A DNA stretch of 32,499 nt, taken from contig NZ_PNRE01000091.1 in assembly GCF_002879645.1 (NCBI RefSeq), positions 1-32,499 on the forward strand, given 5' to 3'. The translations under genes and the position numbers were made by a program. Positions 8,785 to 17,133 of the stretch are shown piece by piece. Under the pieces are notes generated by a model, which made no database searches, was not told the origin of the DNA, and was given only the letters and a program-made list of their open reading frames with translations. Source of the DNA: Halomonas heilongjiangensis (lineage in GTDB: Bacteria; Pseudomonadota; Gammaproteobacteria; Pseudomonadales; Halomonadaceae). The stretch's first letter is position 1, and each line of letters begins with the position of its first letter.

Positions 8785-9948
8785 ATGAAGCGACAACGGA
8801 AGGCCGTCTGTCTCGGCGGCATGTCCCTGGCGCTACTGGCCCTGGGCACGGCCACACTGGCCGAGGAGGTGATCGAGGAGTCCCTGGGTACCGAATATCA
8901 GACACTGCGCCTGGTCAGGGTCGCCGGGGGGTTCGAGCACCCCTGGAGCGTCGCCCTCCTGCCCGGCGATCGCTTCCTGGTGACCGAACGCCCCGGCCGC
9001 CTGCTGCTGATCGAAGACGGTGAAGCGCAGGAGGTCGAGGGCGTTCCCGAGGTCCACACCCACCTCCAGGGCGGACTGCTCGACGTGGTACCCCATCCCG
9101 GCTTCGACGAGAACCGCTGGCTCTATTTCACCTACTCTCGAGGCGATGACGAGGCCACCGCCTCGGCGCTGGGGCGCGCCCGGCTGGTCGACGAGCAACT
9201 GGTCGACCAAGAGGCGTTGTTCGAGCAGAACCGGCGGTTCGAACCCGGGCGCCACTACGGCTCTCGGCTGGCCTGGCTGCCCGACGGCTCCCTGTTGATG
9301 AGCATCGGCGACCGAGGCGAACCCGACAGCGCCCAGGACACCGGCGATCACGCCGGCTCGGTGCTGCGCCTGGGCGCCGACGGCCTGGCCCCCGAGGACA
9401 ACCCGCATGTCGGCCACGCCGAGATCCTGCCGGAGATCTACTCCTGGGGGCATCGCAATGTCCAGGGACTGGTGGTCGATACGCAAAGCGGTGCCGCCTG
9501 GGCCACCGAGCACGGCCCACGCGGCGGTGACGAGCTCAACCGCATCGAGGCCGGACGGAACTATGGCTGGCCAAGGGTCAGCCGGGGCCGCGACTACGGC
9601 ACCGAGGGGCCTCTCCGGGATGCCGTGCGCAGCGCACTGTCACTCGACGAGGAGATGGTCGATCCGATCCACGAGTTCCTGCCGACCTTTGCTCCCTCCG
9701 GCCTTGCCCTGGTCACCGGCGACCGCTACCCGAACTGGCAGGGCAACCTGGTCGCCGGCGGCCTGAGTGCCGAACGCGCCTACCGCATCGTCATCGAGGA
9801 GGACGAGGTGGTGCACATGGAAGAGCTGCTGCTCGGCAAGGTGGGACGCATCCGTGACGTCCGCCAGGGGCCCGACGGCTACCTCTACGTGCTCAGCGAC
9901 GACGAGGAGGACGGCGGCCTCTATCGGCTGGAGCCCGTCGACGACTGA
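8785..9948 (+). CDS. PQQ-dependent soluble aldose sugar dehydrogenase
   Basis: A 387-residue periplasmic quinoprotein with a signal peptide (1-26, ending TLA/EE). It belongs to the six-bladed GDSH/soluble glucose dehydrogenase family (E. coli YliI type, about 370 residues). Family marks are GGFEHPWSVALLPGDRFLVTERPG in blade one, QGGLLDVVPHPGF (95-107) with the probable active-site histidine, YGSRLAWLPDGSLL, the GHRNVQGL segment and TEHGPRGGDELN. It oxidises the anomeric carbon of aldoses to lactones using PQQ and passes electrons on to the respiratory chain. The start is ATG 8785, with AAGGAGG at 8774-8780; a longer frame from 8578 is an antisense artefact. It uses the same cofactor that pqqABC at the right end make. 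Confidence 0.9.
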   Translation: MKRQRKAVCLGGMSLALLALGTATLAEEVIEESLGTEYQTLRLVRVAGGFEHPWSVALLPGDRFLVTERPGRLLLIEDGEAQEVEGVPEVHTHLQGGLLDVVPHPGFDENRWLYFTYSRGDDEATASALGRARLVDEQLVDQEALFEQNRRFEPGRHYGSRLAWLPDGSLLMSIGDRGEPDSAQDTGDHAGSVLRLGADGLAPEDNPHVGHAEILPEIYSWGHRNVQGLVVDTQSGAAWATEHGPRGGDELNRIEAGRNYGWPRVSRGRDYGTEGPLRDAVRSALSLDEEMVDPIHEFLPTFAPSGLALVTGDRYPNWQGNLVAGGLSAERAYRIVIEEDEVVHMEELLLGKVGRIRDVRQGPDGYLYVLSDDEEDGGLYRLEPVDD

Positions 9949-9959
9949 CCCGCCTCGGC

Positions 9960-10403
9960 TCACTCCGCTGGCCCGCCCTGGCCAGGCGACTCCCGGCCGG
10001 TCAGCGGCGGCCCCTTGAGCTCGACGGTATTGCCCATGGGGTCGCTCAGGTAGAGCGAGGGCCCGCTGCCTTCGGCCCCGTAGCGAATCTTCTCCTCGCC
10101 GACCTCGATGCCGAAGCACGCCAGCTCGGCACGGATCGCCTGCGCGTCGAACGGCTCGACGCGCAGGCAGAAGTGATCCAGGTGGCGCCCCGCGGCACCG
10201 GGTGCCGGGCCGCCTCGGCGCCCCAGTTCGCCCTCCACCGGCACCAGGTCGATCAGCGCGGCCCCGGCACGCAGCTGGATCAGGCCGAGGTCGTCGTTGC
10301 GACGTTCGATCTCGCAGCCCAGTGCCTCCACGTAGAAGCGCAGCATGGCGTCGAGATCGGTGACGCGCAGCACCAGGTGATCGAGGCCGGTGATTCTCGG
10401 CAT
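9960..10403 (-). CDS. VOC (glyoxalase/dioxygenase superfamily) protein
   Basis: A 147-residue single-domain protein with two beta-alpha-beta-beta-beta modules. The first has LDHLVLRVTDLDAMLRFY (7-24) with the metal-ligand His9. The second has HLDHFCLRVEP, and near the C-terminus DPMGNTVELKGP gives the usual acidic ligand. This matches small stand-alone VOC proteins annotated as virulence-like or glyoxalase relatives. It is the last gene of the operon with the CocE-type hydrolase (33 bp away) and ends 11 bp from the convergent sugar dehydrogenase gene. The reaction is not predictable from sequence. Confidence 0.85.
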   Translation of the reverse strand: MPRITGLDHLVLRVTDLDAMLRFYVEALGCEIERRNDDLGLIQLRAGAALIDLVPVEGELGRRGGPAPGAAGRHLDHFCLRVEPFDAQAIRAELACFGIEVGEEKIRYGAEGSGPSLYLSDPMGNTVELKGPPLTGRESPGQGGPAE

Positions 10404-10436
10404 GGCCGCTCTCCTGTCGGTAGGGTTGGAGAAGCC

Positions 10437-12464
10437 TCAGACCAGGTCGCGAGGCACGGTCTCGTCCCAGGTCCGGGCGTAGATGCGAGTGTCGCCGTCC
10501 CAGGCGTCCAGGGTCGCGCGGAGACGAAAACTGTCGGCATCGCTGGTCATCAGCGTGCGGGTCAGGGTGCGTACCTCCCAATCGCCGCGCTTGAAGCTGC
10601 GTCGCCACTCCGTCCAGCCGCTGACGCTGTCGTAGTTGCCATAGGCATAGCTGTAGCGCTCGGTGACCCTGGCGGCGATCTCCAGGCCGATGTCGTCGAG
10701 ACGGTAACGCCCTTCGTCGTTGACCACCTCCAGGGTGGTGCGGTCGTTGGCCAGGTCGCGGATCACCTGCCAGGTCTCCTGGGTGGGCTGCAGCAGTGTC
10801 TTGGCCAGCGGGGCGGCCCCTTCCGGCTCGCCGAAGGACGGCAGCGCTGCCTCCTCGGCGGGCCGCGGCGCCCGCACCGGCAGGATCAATCGGCACCGGC
10901 TCGGCCGGATCGTGACCCGGGCCGGCTCCGGGGCCGGCCAGGCCAGCGGCCAGTAGCTGGTGGAGAGTGCCAGGCGAACGGCATGCCCGGCGGCGAACTG
11001 CTGGGCGATGTGCTTGAGCTTGACCCGCACCCGATAGCGGCGCCCCGGCTCCAGCGGCTCGGGATCCTCGTCGCTGTCGCGGTGGGTGAGGTTGAGCAGC
11101 CCATAGGAGACCCGGGTGGCCTTGTCGTCCTCGGCGATGTCGGAGAGGCGCAGCGCCACCATGGCCACCGGCTGGTCGGCCGCGAGCTCCAGCTCGACCA
11201 GCGGCTGGCCACAGATCTCCAGCGGCGCCTCGAGGCGAGGCGTCTGGAAGATCAGCGAGCCGCCATCCTCGTCGCGCTGGTCGTGGGGCAGGTCGGGCGG
11301 GGCATTGTAGGAGCACCACTTGCCGGCGAAGAGCCCCACCGAGAGCGGCGAGCGGATATCCAGACTGGCCTCGTCATCCTCGCCGTCGTCCTCCGGCAGC
11401 AGGTCGTGTCCCGCGGTCAGACGGAAGGACGTCGGCACGATGTGCGGCGACGGCCAGGTCGGCTCGGCCACCCAGCGACCGGGGCGCACGTCGTAGCGCG
11501 CCGAGGGGGGGACCGACTCCTGCATCCAGACGCGCAGCATGGGCTCCTCCATGATCCCGGTGTCGATGCCCTTGAGCCACTGGTCCCACCAGCGCAGCGC
11601 GTCCTGCAGGAAGCCGATGGCCGGCCCCGGCACGCCCAGGTGCGGGTACTTGTGGGCCCAGGGACCGACCAGCCCCTTGCGCGGCACCTCGAGGCCGGCC
11701 AGCAGGCGGAACACCGCGTTGCAGTAGCCGTCGGCCCAGCCACTGACGGCATATACCGGGCACTGGATGCGCGAGTAGTCCTCGCACACCGAGCCGTGCT
11801 TCCAGTAGTCGTCGCGACGCTGGTGCTCGAGCCACTTGGCCAGCCAGAGGCCACTGCCGTCCAGGCGCTCGAGCCACATCTCGCGCCAGCGCTCGCCCAC
11901 CAGCTCGGGATCCGGCGGGCAGGCGTTGCCGTCGAACATGGTCGAGGCCCAGGAGAGGTTGTCGGCCAGCAGACAGCCGCCCATGTGGTGGATGTCGTCG
12001 GCGTAGCGGTCGTCGGTGAAGCAGAGCGTGATCACCGCCTTGAGCTGGGGGGGCTGCAGGGCGGCGATCTGCAGCCCGTTGAAGCCGCCCCAGGAGATGC
12101 CGATCATGCCCACCTCGCCGGTGCACCAGGGCTGGGCCTCGAGCCAGGCGAGGATTTCCAGGCCATCGTCCAGCTCCTGGGGCAGGTACTCGTCGGTGAG
12201 CACGCCATCGGACTCGCCGGTGCCGCGGATGTCGACCCGCACCCCGGCATAGCCGTGCCCCGCCCAGTAGGGATGACTCTGGACGTCGCGCTCGGCGGTG
12301 AGGTCGCGCTTGCGATAGGGCAGGTACTCGAGGATCGCCGGTACCGGGTGGCGCTCGGCATCCACCGGGCGCCAGATGCGTGCCGCGAGGCGAGTGCCAT
12401 CCGCCAGGGGTATCCAGGTCTCCTCCTCCTGCACCCGGCGGGGAAAGTCGTTCACGATACGCAT
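10437..12464 (-). CDS. CocE/NonD family serine hydrolase (X-Pro dipeptidyl-peptidase S15 type)
   Basis: A 675-residue alpha/beta hydrolase. The N-terminal domain has the family start WIPLADGTRLAARIWRP (17-33), the oxyanion region VRVDIRGTGESDG (76-88) and the nucleophile elbow GISWGGFNG (122-130) with Ser124. The C-terminal part (about 430-675) is the jelly-roll PepX_C domain of the CocE/NonD group. Members hydrolyse acyl-ester or X-Pro peptide bonds; cocaine esterase and glutaryl-7-ACA acylase are characterised examples. There is no signal peptide, so it is cytoplasmic. It lies 48 bp after the ATP-grasp gene and 33 bp before the VOC gene. The substrate is unknown. Confidence 0.88.
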   Translation of the reverse strand: MRIVNDFPRRVQEEETWIPLADGTRLAARIWRPVDAERHPVPAILEYLPYRKRDLTAERDVQSHPYWAGHGYAGVRVDIRGTGESDGVLTDEYLPQELDDGLEILAWLEAQPWCTGEVGMIGISWGGFNGLQIAALQPPQLKAVITLCFTDDRYADDIHHMGGCLLADNLSWASTMFDGNACPPDPELVGERWREMWLERLDGSGLWLAKWLEHQRRDDYWKHGSVCEDYSRIQCPVYAVSGWADGYCNAVFRLLAGLEVPRKGLVGPWAHKYPHLGVPGPAIGFLQDALRWWDQWLKGIDTGIMEEPMLRVWMQESVPPSARYDVRPGRWVAEPTWPSPHIVPTSFRLTAGHDLLPEDDGEDDEASLDIRSPLSVGLFAGKWCSYNAPPDLPHDQRDEDGGSLIFQTPRLEAPLEICGQPLVELELAADQPVAMVALRLSDIAEDDKATRVSYGLLNLTHRDSDEDPEPLEPGRRYRVRVKLKHIAQQFAAGHAVRLALSTSYWPLAWPAPEPARVTIRPSRCRLILPVRAPRPAEEAALPSFGEPEGAAPLAKTLLQPTQETWQVIRDLANDRTTLEVVNDEGRYRLDDIGLEIAARVTERYSYAYGNYDSVSGWTEWRRSFKRGDWEVRTLTRTLMTSDADSFRLRATLDAWDGDTRIYARTWDETVPRDLV

Positions 12465-12512
12465 GGCCCTGCTCTCCTTGTCCCTTGTGGTCGTTCTCGG
12501 CCCTGGATGTCA

Positions 12513-13814
12513 TCAACCCCGGATGTCGTCGAACTCGAAGCCCAGCCGCGAGGCCAGGCTGTCGTAGTTGGCCAGCAACTGCGTTTCATCCCGTGCCCCC
12601 ATCCAGACGTGGGCCAGGGCATAGCTGTAGCTGTCCTGCTCGGGCAGGGTCGACAGGCGCTGGCCGGCCGCCACCTGGAGCGCGATGAGGGTGCCGGGGA
12701 ATTCCGCCTCCAGGGCGGCGATCTCGGCCTCGCCGGGCACCCGGGTCACCACCGCATCGACGAAGAACACCCGGTAGAAGAACTTGGCGGCCATGGGGAA
12801 TTCGCCCTGGCGCGACGGCATGTCGGGACGCTGGCCCAGCGCCAGGTCGATGGTCACCTGCTGGTGGCTGACACCGTCGACCTTCTCGAACAGGTCGCAG
12901 TGCGACTGGGAGATTCGGGTATTGATCTCGAGCAGCCAGATGCGACCCTGCACCTCGTCCCAGTAATACTCGATGTTGAAGGCCGCGTTGTCGTAGCCGA
13001 TATGCGTCATGACCGTGCGCGTCAACTCGGTCATCTTCTCCTGCACATGGCCGGGCAACCCCGAGGGGTAACGGTAGTGGAAGAAGCTCAGCACCTGGGG
13101 GTAGCGCAGCGAGTCGACGATACCGTAGCTCACGACCTCGCCCTGGAACACATAGCCCTCCACGGTGCACTGCCAGCCACCGATGATCTCCTCGGCCATG
13201 CAGAAGTGACCATCGACGGCGGCGATGTCGGGGGGCAGCCGCGCATGCTCCAGTACCGTATTGAAGGGGTCGGCGATCAGGCCGATCTGCTCGCGCAGCT
13301 GCGCGATGGCCAGGTAGAAGGTCTCGGGGCTATCGATGAGGAAGCCCAGCCGGGAGCCCGAGGACTTGATCGGCTTGACGAAGAAGGGGATATACAGCCC
13401 CGCCTCGCCGATCCGCGCGAGGGCGTCATCATCGAAGGGATCGAAGGCGGTGAAGGCGGGGATGAAGTCGGGAATCACCTCGCGCTGGACCCGTCGGCTC
13501 CAGTACTTGTGCTCGCACTGGAGCAGACTCTCCAGGGAGGTGGTGCGGGTGCCGAAACGCTCGCAGAGGATCGGCAGCATGGTCGACACCGGGAAATCCA
13601 TGTAGCCGACGATGGCATCGATGGGACCGTCGAAGGCCTCGAGTGCCCGCGTGGCCCGCTCCAGCATCTCGGCGATGGGAAAGATCTCGGTCTCGTAGAC
13701 CTCCGCGGGATCGATGACGCCGTGAAAGCGGTAGTGCTCGGCGCCACGCAACGACTCGAGCCGCTGCCGATTGAACTCGTCCAGCCCGACCACGAAGAGA
13801 TGCTTCTGGTGCAT
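12513..13814 (-). CDS. ATP-grasp domain ligase
   Basis: A 433-residue cytoplasmic protein of the ATP-grasp superfamily (carboxylate-amine ligases and biotin carboxylase relatives). It opens with a Rossmann-like LFVVGLDEFNRQRLESL. The ATP-grasp N-subdomain includes IPFFVKPIKSSGSRLGF, with the lysine that contacts ATP. The C-subdomain has YWDEVQGRIWLLEINTRISQSH, where the E-x-N-x-R element binds Mg-ATP. Such proteins join an acyl phosphate to an amine or similar group. I take ATG 13814 as the start; a GTG at 13829 is an alternative, and the longer frame to 13970 is less likely. It leads an operon with a CocE/NonD hydrolase and a VOC protein. The product is unknown. Confidence 0.8.
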   Translation of the reverse strand: MHQKHLFVVGLDEFNRQRLESLRGAEHYRFHGVIDPAEVYETEIFPIAEMLERATRALEAFDGPIDAIVGYMDFPVSTMLPILCERFGTRTTSLESLLQCEHKYWSRRVQREVIPDFIPAFTAFDPFDDDALARIGEAGLYIPFFVKPIKSSGSRLGFLIDSPETFYLAIAQLREQIGLIADPFNTVLEHARLPPDIAAVDGHFCMAEEIIGGWQCTVEGYVFQGEVVSYGIVDSLRYPQVLSFFHYRYPSGLPGHVQEKMTELTRTVMTHIGYDNAAFNIEYYWDEVQGRIWLLEINTRISQSHCDLFEKVDGVSHQQVTIDLALGQRPDMPSRQGEFPMAAKFFYRVFFVDAVVTRVPGEAEIAALEAEFPGTLIALQVAAGQRLSTLPEQDSYSYALAHVWMGARDETQLLANYDSLASRLGFEFDDIRG

Positions 13815-14015
13815 GTCTCGATTCGTCACCCGCGGGGGTGGCGCCTCCTCGACGGGACCACCGGCGCGGGCAGGCCGGCGGCTCTCCTCGAAGCATAGTC
13901 CACGGTCGCCGTCGGGCGGGTTGCCACCGCCCTTGCGTTGGCAGCCCGCGGATGACATCCCCCCCGGCATCGGCTAGCTTGGACACGAGCAGGTGACCCG
14001 CCGTCAAGCTTCGAT

Positions 14016-14035
14016 TCGCGACCTTCGCGTCGCGA
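14016..14035. promoter_or_regulatory. inverted repeat, possible operator
   Basis: TCGCGAC and GTCGCGA form a perfect 7-bp inverted repeat with a 6-bp spacer, 32 bp before the start of the solute-binding protein gene. It lies in the 253-bp divergent region (13815-14067) between that gene and the ATP-grasp operon. It could be a dimeric regulator site or a leader hairpin. Confidence 0.4.
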
Positions 14036-14067
14036 CAATTGCACATGGAAGGGGAACTGACGGGCGC

Positions 14068-14802
14068 ATGAAAAGATGTCTACTCCTTGCGGTCTGCTTA
14101 CTGCTGCCTCTTCCGGTGCCGGCGAGCCTGGACGGCCTCACCTTCAACACCGAAGAGTATCCGCCGTTCAACTTCCTCGATCGGCAAGGAGAAATCGACG
14201 GCATGGCGACACGCCTGCTGCGGGCCGGGCTGGAGCAGGCCGGCCTGTCGGTCACCTTTCGCCTGCTGCCCTGGGCACGGGCCTATACCGAGGCCCGAAT
14301 GCGCGACAACCACTGCGTCTACTCGACCACGCGGACGGAGGAACGGGAGCCGCATTTCACCTGGATCGGCCCGCTGGTCACCAACGAGTGGGCCGCCTTT
14401 GCCCTGGCCGACAGCCCGCTCGAGGCGGACTCCCTGGACGACCTGATGGAGCTGCGAGTGGGCAGCTTTCGCGAGGATGCCGTCGGTCAGTTCGTGGCGC
14501 AACGGGGAGTGGCCGTGGTGGTGGCGCCCACCGAACGGGAGAACATCGGCCGCCTCCAGGCGGGACTGATCGATGCCTGGGTGACGGGGAGCCAGACGGC
14601 ACGCCTGCTCGCCGCGGATGCCGGCATCGAACTGCGCGAGCTGTTCGATTTCCACCGGGCCGACCTGTATCTCGCCTGTCATCCGTCGGTTTCCGACAGC
14701 GTCGTCACTCGCCTGCAGGCCGCCCTGGACCGGCTGCTCGACGACGACCGCCTCGAGGCCTTCCGCCGCGATGCCCTGGAGGCATGGGAGCGCTCGCCAT
14801 GA
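14068..14802 (+). CDS. periplasmic solute-binding protein (SBP_bac_3 type), linked to a diguanylate cyclase
   Basis: A 244-residue protein with a signal peptide (about 1-19, LPVPAS). The mature part is a type II amino-acid-binding fold: FNTEEYPPFNF (24-34) at the N-terminus, LLPWARAYTEARMRD, and YSTTRTEEREPHFTWIGPL. The last is the pattern of the stand-alone transporter-substrate-binding family found in Gammaproteobacteria. No ABC permease or ATPase is adjacent. Its stop overlaps the start of the diguanylate cyclase (ATGA), so it more likely senses a ligand for c-di-GMP signalling than serves transport; this is inference. The ATG at 14068 is chosen because it directly precedes the signal peptide; a purine-rich GGAAGGGGA lies about 13 nt upstream. 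Confidence 0.82.
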   Translation: MKRCLLLAVCLLLPLPVPASLDGLTFNTEEYPPFNFLDRQGEIDGMATRLLRAGLEQAGLSVTFRLLPWARAYTEARMRDNHCVYSTTRTEEREPHFTWIGPLVTNEWAAFALADSPLEADSLDDLMELRVGSFREDAVGQFVAQRGVAVVVAPTERENIGRLQAGLIDAWVTGSQTARLLAADAGIELRELFDFHRADLYLACHPSVSDSVVTRLQAALDRLLDDDRLEAFRRDALEAWERSP

Positions 14803-16073
14803 CCCCACCGGCCGCCCCCCAGGGGTCACCGCGCTTCCGGCGCCACAGCCTGACCGCCAAGCAGGCGGTGCTGACCCTCGGCATCGCCATGCTGCTGAGC
14901 ATCCTGGCCGGGGCCATCGAGCTCGCCTCGGACGCCCGCTCGATGCGCCAGGAGGTGGAAAACCAGACACGCCACCTGCTGGCCCTGGTCAACGGCACCG
15001 CCGCCGAGGCGGCCTTCCAGCTCAACCCGGACCTCGCGGCCCAGGTCGCCGAGGGCCTGTGGGCCGGCGGCCATGTGGCGAGCGTGACCATCCGTGACGA
15101 CTTCGACCGCATCATGGCCAGGCGCGACCGACCGAGCGAGGCCCACGCCGGCTGGCTGGCCAATGCCCTGTTCGGCGACATCCTGCACTACCGGGAGCCC
15201 CTGACCTACGAACTGGGCAGCGGCGAGCCAGCCAGCGCGGTGGGCGAGATCGAGCTGAGCCTGGCCCTGGGCAGCCTCTCCCGGGCGTTCATCGACCGCA
15301 GCCTGCAGGTCTTCTCGCTCGGCATGCTCAAGGCCCTGGCGATCGCCGCCCTGGTCGTGGTGGTGTTCCATGCCTTCATCACCCGGCCGCTGCTGCGCGT
15401 GCATGCCGCCATCGCGGAGACCGATCCACACCATCCCGGCCAGTGGCCCAAGCCTCGGCTCGAACGCCACATCGAGGACGAGCTGGGTCACCTGGTGGAG
15501 AGCCTCGACGACCTGTTGAACGCCTTCCAGAACGGCCTCGACCAGCGTGACGCCCTGCACCAGATCTCCACCCTGGACGGCCTCACAGGCATCGCCAACC
15601 GGCGGCGATTCGACAGCTTCATGGCGGACTCCTGGCTGCGGGCGCGGCGGTCTCGGCGGCCGCTGTCGGTGATCTTCCTCGACATCGATAACTTCAAGGG
15701 TTTCAACGACCATTACGGTCATGTCTCCGGCGATGACACCCTGCGCGCCGTTGCGGGCGCCCTGACCCGCGTGGTCACGCGCGCCACGGACCTGGTGGCC
15801 CGCTACGGGGGGGAGGAGTTCGTCTGCATCCTGCCCGATACCGACCTGGAGGGGGCCCGCCGGGTGGCGAGCCGCATCCGGGACGCCATCCTGGCGCTGG
15901 ACATTCCCCACGCCGGCTCGGAGCACGCCGAGCAGGTGACCGCCAGCTTCGGCATCGCCTGCGCCACACCGGGCGACGATGACATGAGCTGCGAGCAGTT
16001 GCTCGAGCAGGCCGACAGGCAGCTCTACCGTGCCAAGCATCAGGGGCGAGACCGGATCGTCTGGCAGGAGTGA
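14799..16073 (+). CDS. membrane-bound diguanylate cyclase with periplasmic sensor
   Basis: A 424-residue protein with two transmembrane helices (about 22-42 and 172-193). Between them is a periplasmic sensor of roughly 130 residues; a HAMP-like linker follows (about 194-250), then a GGDEF domain (about 255-424). The metal-binding FLDIDNFKGFND starts at 293 and the active-site motif is GGEEF (337-341), so catalysis of c-di-GMP from two GTP is expected. An inhibitory I-site RATD (328-331) lies exactly five residues before GGEEF, which predicts product feedback. There is no EAL domain. The start overlaps the stop of the solute-binding gene, making a two-gene sensory unit. Confidence 0.92.
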   Translation: MTPPAAPQGSPRFRRHSLTAKQAVLTLGIAMLLSILAGAIELASDARSMRQEVENQTRHLLALVNGTAAEAAFQLNPDLAAQVAEGLWAGGHVASVTIRDDFDRIMARRDRPSEAHAGWLANALFGDILHYREPLTYELGSGEPASAVGEIELSLALGSLSRAFIDRSLQVFSLGMLKALAIAALVVVVFHAFITRPLLRVHAAIAETDPHHPGQWPKPRLERHIEDELGHLVESLDDLLNAFQNGLDQRDALHQISTLDGLTGIANRRRFDSFMADSWLRARRSRRPLSVIFLDIDNFKGFNDHYGHVSGDDTLRAVAGALTRVVTRATDLVARYGGEEFVCILPDTDLEGARRVASRIRDAILALDIPHAGSEHAEQVTASFGIACATPGDDDMSCEQLLEQADRQLYRAKHQGRDRIVWQE

Positions 16074-16086
16074 CGCGCCCGCCGGC

Positions 16087-16785
16087 TCACCGACACAATC
16101 GGAAGCCGCGCATGCCGAAGTGGAAGTGATCGGCATGCGCGGCGTTGTAGTCCGGGCCCAGCACATTGCCGAACAGGTCGCAGGCCCCGTCACGGACCTC
16201 GCGCAGGAAGGCTCCCCGAGGCCCCTCGTCATGCCAGTGCTCCCGCAACGTGACCCGCCGCCCGTCGGCCAGGTGAAAGGCCGCCACATCCAGCGCCTCG
16301 GCCGAGGCATGTTCACTGAGTCGGCCCTCTTCGCGTCCGGCGACGTGACGACAGGCGAAACTGCCGTAGTGCACCACGGACTCGACCGACGTCCCGAGCA
16401 GCGCCTCTGCCGCGGGCTGCAGTCGCTGACGCTCGAAGATCACCCAGGCCAGGACCAGCGGGCAGCTGGCGACGAAACTGGCATTGAAATCGACCCCACT
16501 CCCGTGCAGCCGCACCACGTTCTCGAGCGGACAGCCCGCCACTGGCTCATGGTCGTCCAGCGGCGAATAACGCACCTCCCCTGCGGGTACCGTGTCGAGT
16601 GCCGCCAGGCAGCCGTCGCGATCGCCCGCCAGCCGCCACAGCTTCCAGCGGCTCACCGGTGTCAGGGGATCGTCCACCTGCAGCGGCTTGCCGGGATGCC
16701 AGTGCCGGGGCACATCGTCTCCGAAGTGCCACCAGGCCATGGCCGCGAGGCCGGCCAGCAGGGCGAGAGTCAGCAGGAAACGCAC
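16087..16785 (-). CDS. extensin family (Extensin-like_C) protein
   Basis: A 232-residue protein with an N-terminal membrane anchor or signal (about 3-19). It matches the bacterial extensin-like C-terminal family, which has a fold related to M15 DD-peptidases. Seen motifs are a cysteine-containing GCPL segment (84-87), YGSFACRHVAG (140-150), LSEHASAEALDVAAF (157-170 region; His159 and Asp166) and the C-terminal HADHFHFG (217-224) with His220 and His222. The H-D-H pattern suggests a zinc site acting on cell-wall peptides, though activity is not established for the family. The start is GTG at 16785, with no clear ribosome site, 7 bp after the stop of a 58-codon gene, so coupled translation is plausible. 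Confidence 0.8.
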   Translation of the reverse strand: MRFLLTLALLAGLAAMAWWHFGDDVPRHWHPGKPLQVDDPLTPVSRWKLWRLAGDRDGCLAALDTVPAGEVRYSPLDDHEPVAGCPLENVVRLHGSGVDFNASFVASCPLVLAWVIFERQRLQPAAEALLGTSVESVVHYGSFACRHVAGREEGRLSEHASAEALDVAAFHLADGRRVTLREHWHDEGPRGAFLREVRDGACDLFGNVLGPDYNAAHADHFHFGMRGFRLCR

Positions 16786-16792
16786 GGGGTCA

Positions 16793-16969
16793 CTACAGCA
16801 GGAGGGTCAACACCAGCGCCACGGCGCCGACCGCCAGGGCGGTGATCACGGCGACATCGACCAGGCGGTCCAGCCAGCGATCGAGGTCGTGACTGCCGAG
16901 GCGGTGTGGCCGACGGCGACGGGTGGCCCCGCGGCGCCGAGCGCCACGGGCGGTGCGAATGAAGGGCAT
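16793..16969 (-). CDS. small single-pass membrane protein, 58 residues
   Basis: A 58-codon frame from ATG 16969 to TAG at 16793. The first 24 residues are very rich in arginine (RRRGATRRRRPHR). Next is an amphipathic LDRWLDRLVDV, and then a clean hydrophobic helix of about 20 residues up to the C-terminus (VITALAVGAVALVLTLLL). The positive N-terminus and C-terminal helix form a textbook tail-anchored or N-in topology, unlike random antisense frames. It lies 7 bp before the extensin-family start. The ribosome site is weak. I do not recognise the family. Confidence 0.5.
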   Translation of the reverse strand: MPFIRTARGARRRGATRRRRPHRLGSHDLDRWLDRLVDVAVITALAVGAVALVLTLLL

Positions 16970-17133
16970 GGCGGAAGTCCGGTTTCACCACTTCCCTGTG
17001 AGCTTACGACCTGCGCCGCCGGCTGACCACTGCCACGATCGAGGATGGTGATGGCCCGGCCGTATCTCGGGAACCCCGGGGGGAGTAAAGTGATCGTTAC
17101 GGGAAAGGGCAGTGACACCCGCGGGGCAGCATC

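Noticed and set aside
9640..11319. 559-codon minus-strand frame
   Set aside because: Lies in another frame through the CocE and VOC genes and antisense to the sugar dehydrogenase; no domain.
10173..13898. 1241-codon open frame on the plus strand
   Set aside because: It runs antisense through the VOC, CocE and ATP-grasp genes, all of which have clear family motifs. Long antisense frames are expected at this GC content, and its translation has no recognisable domain.
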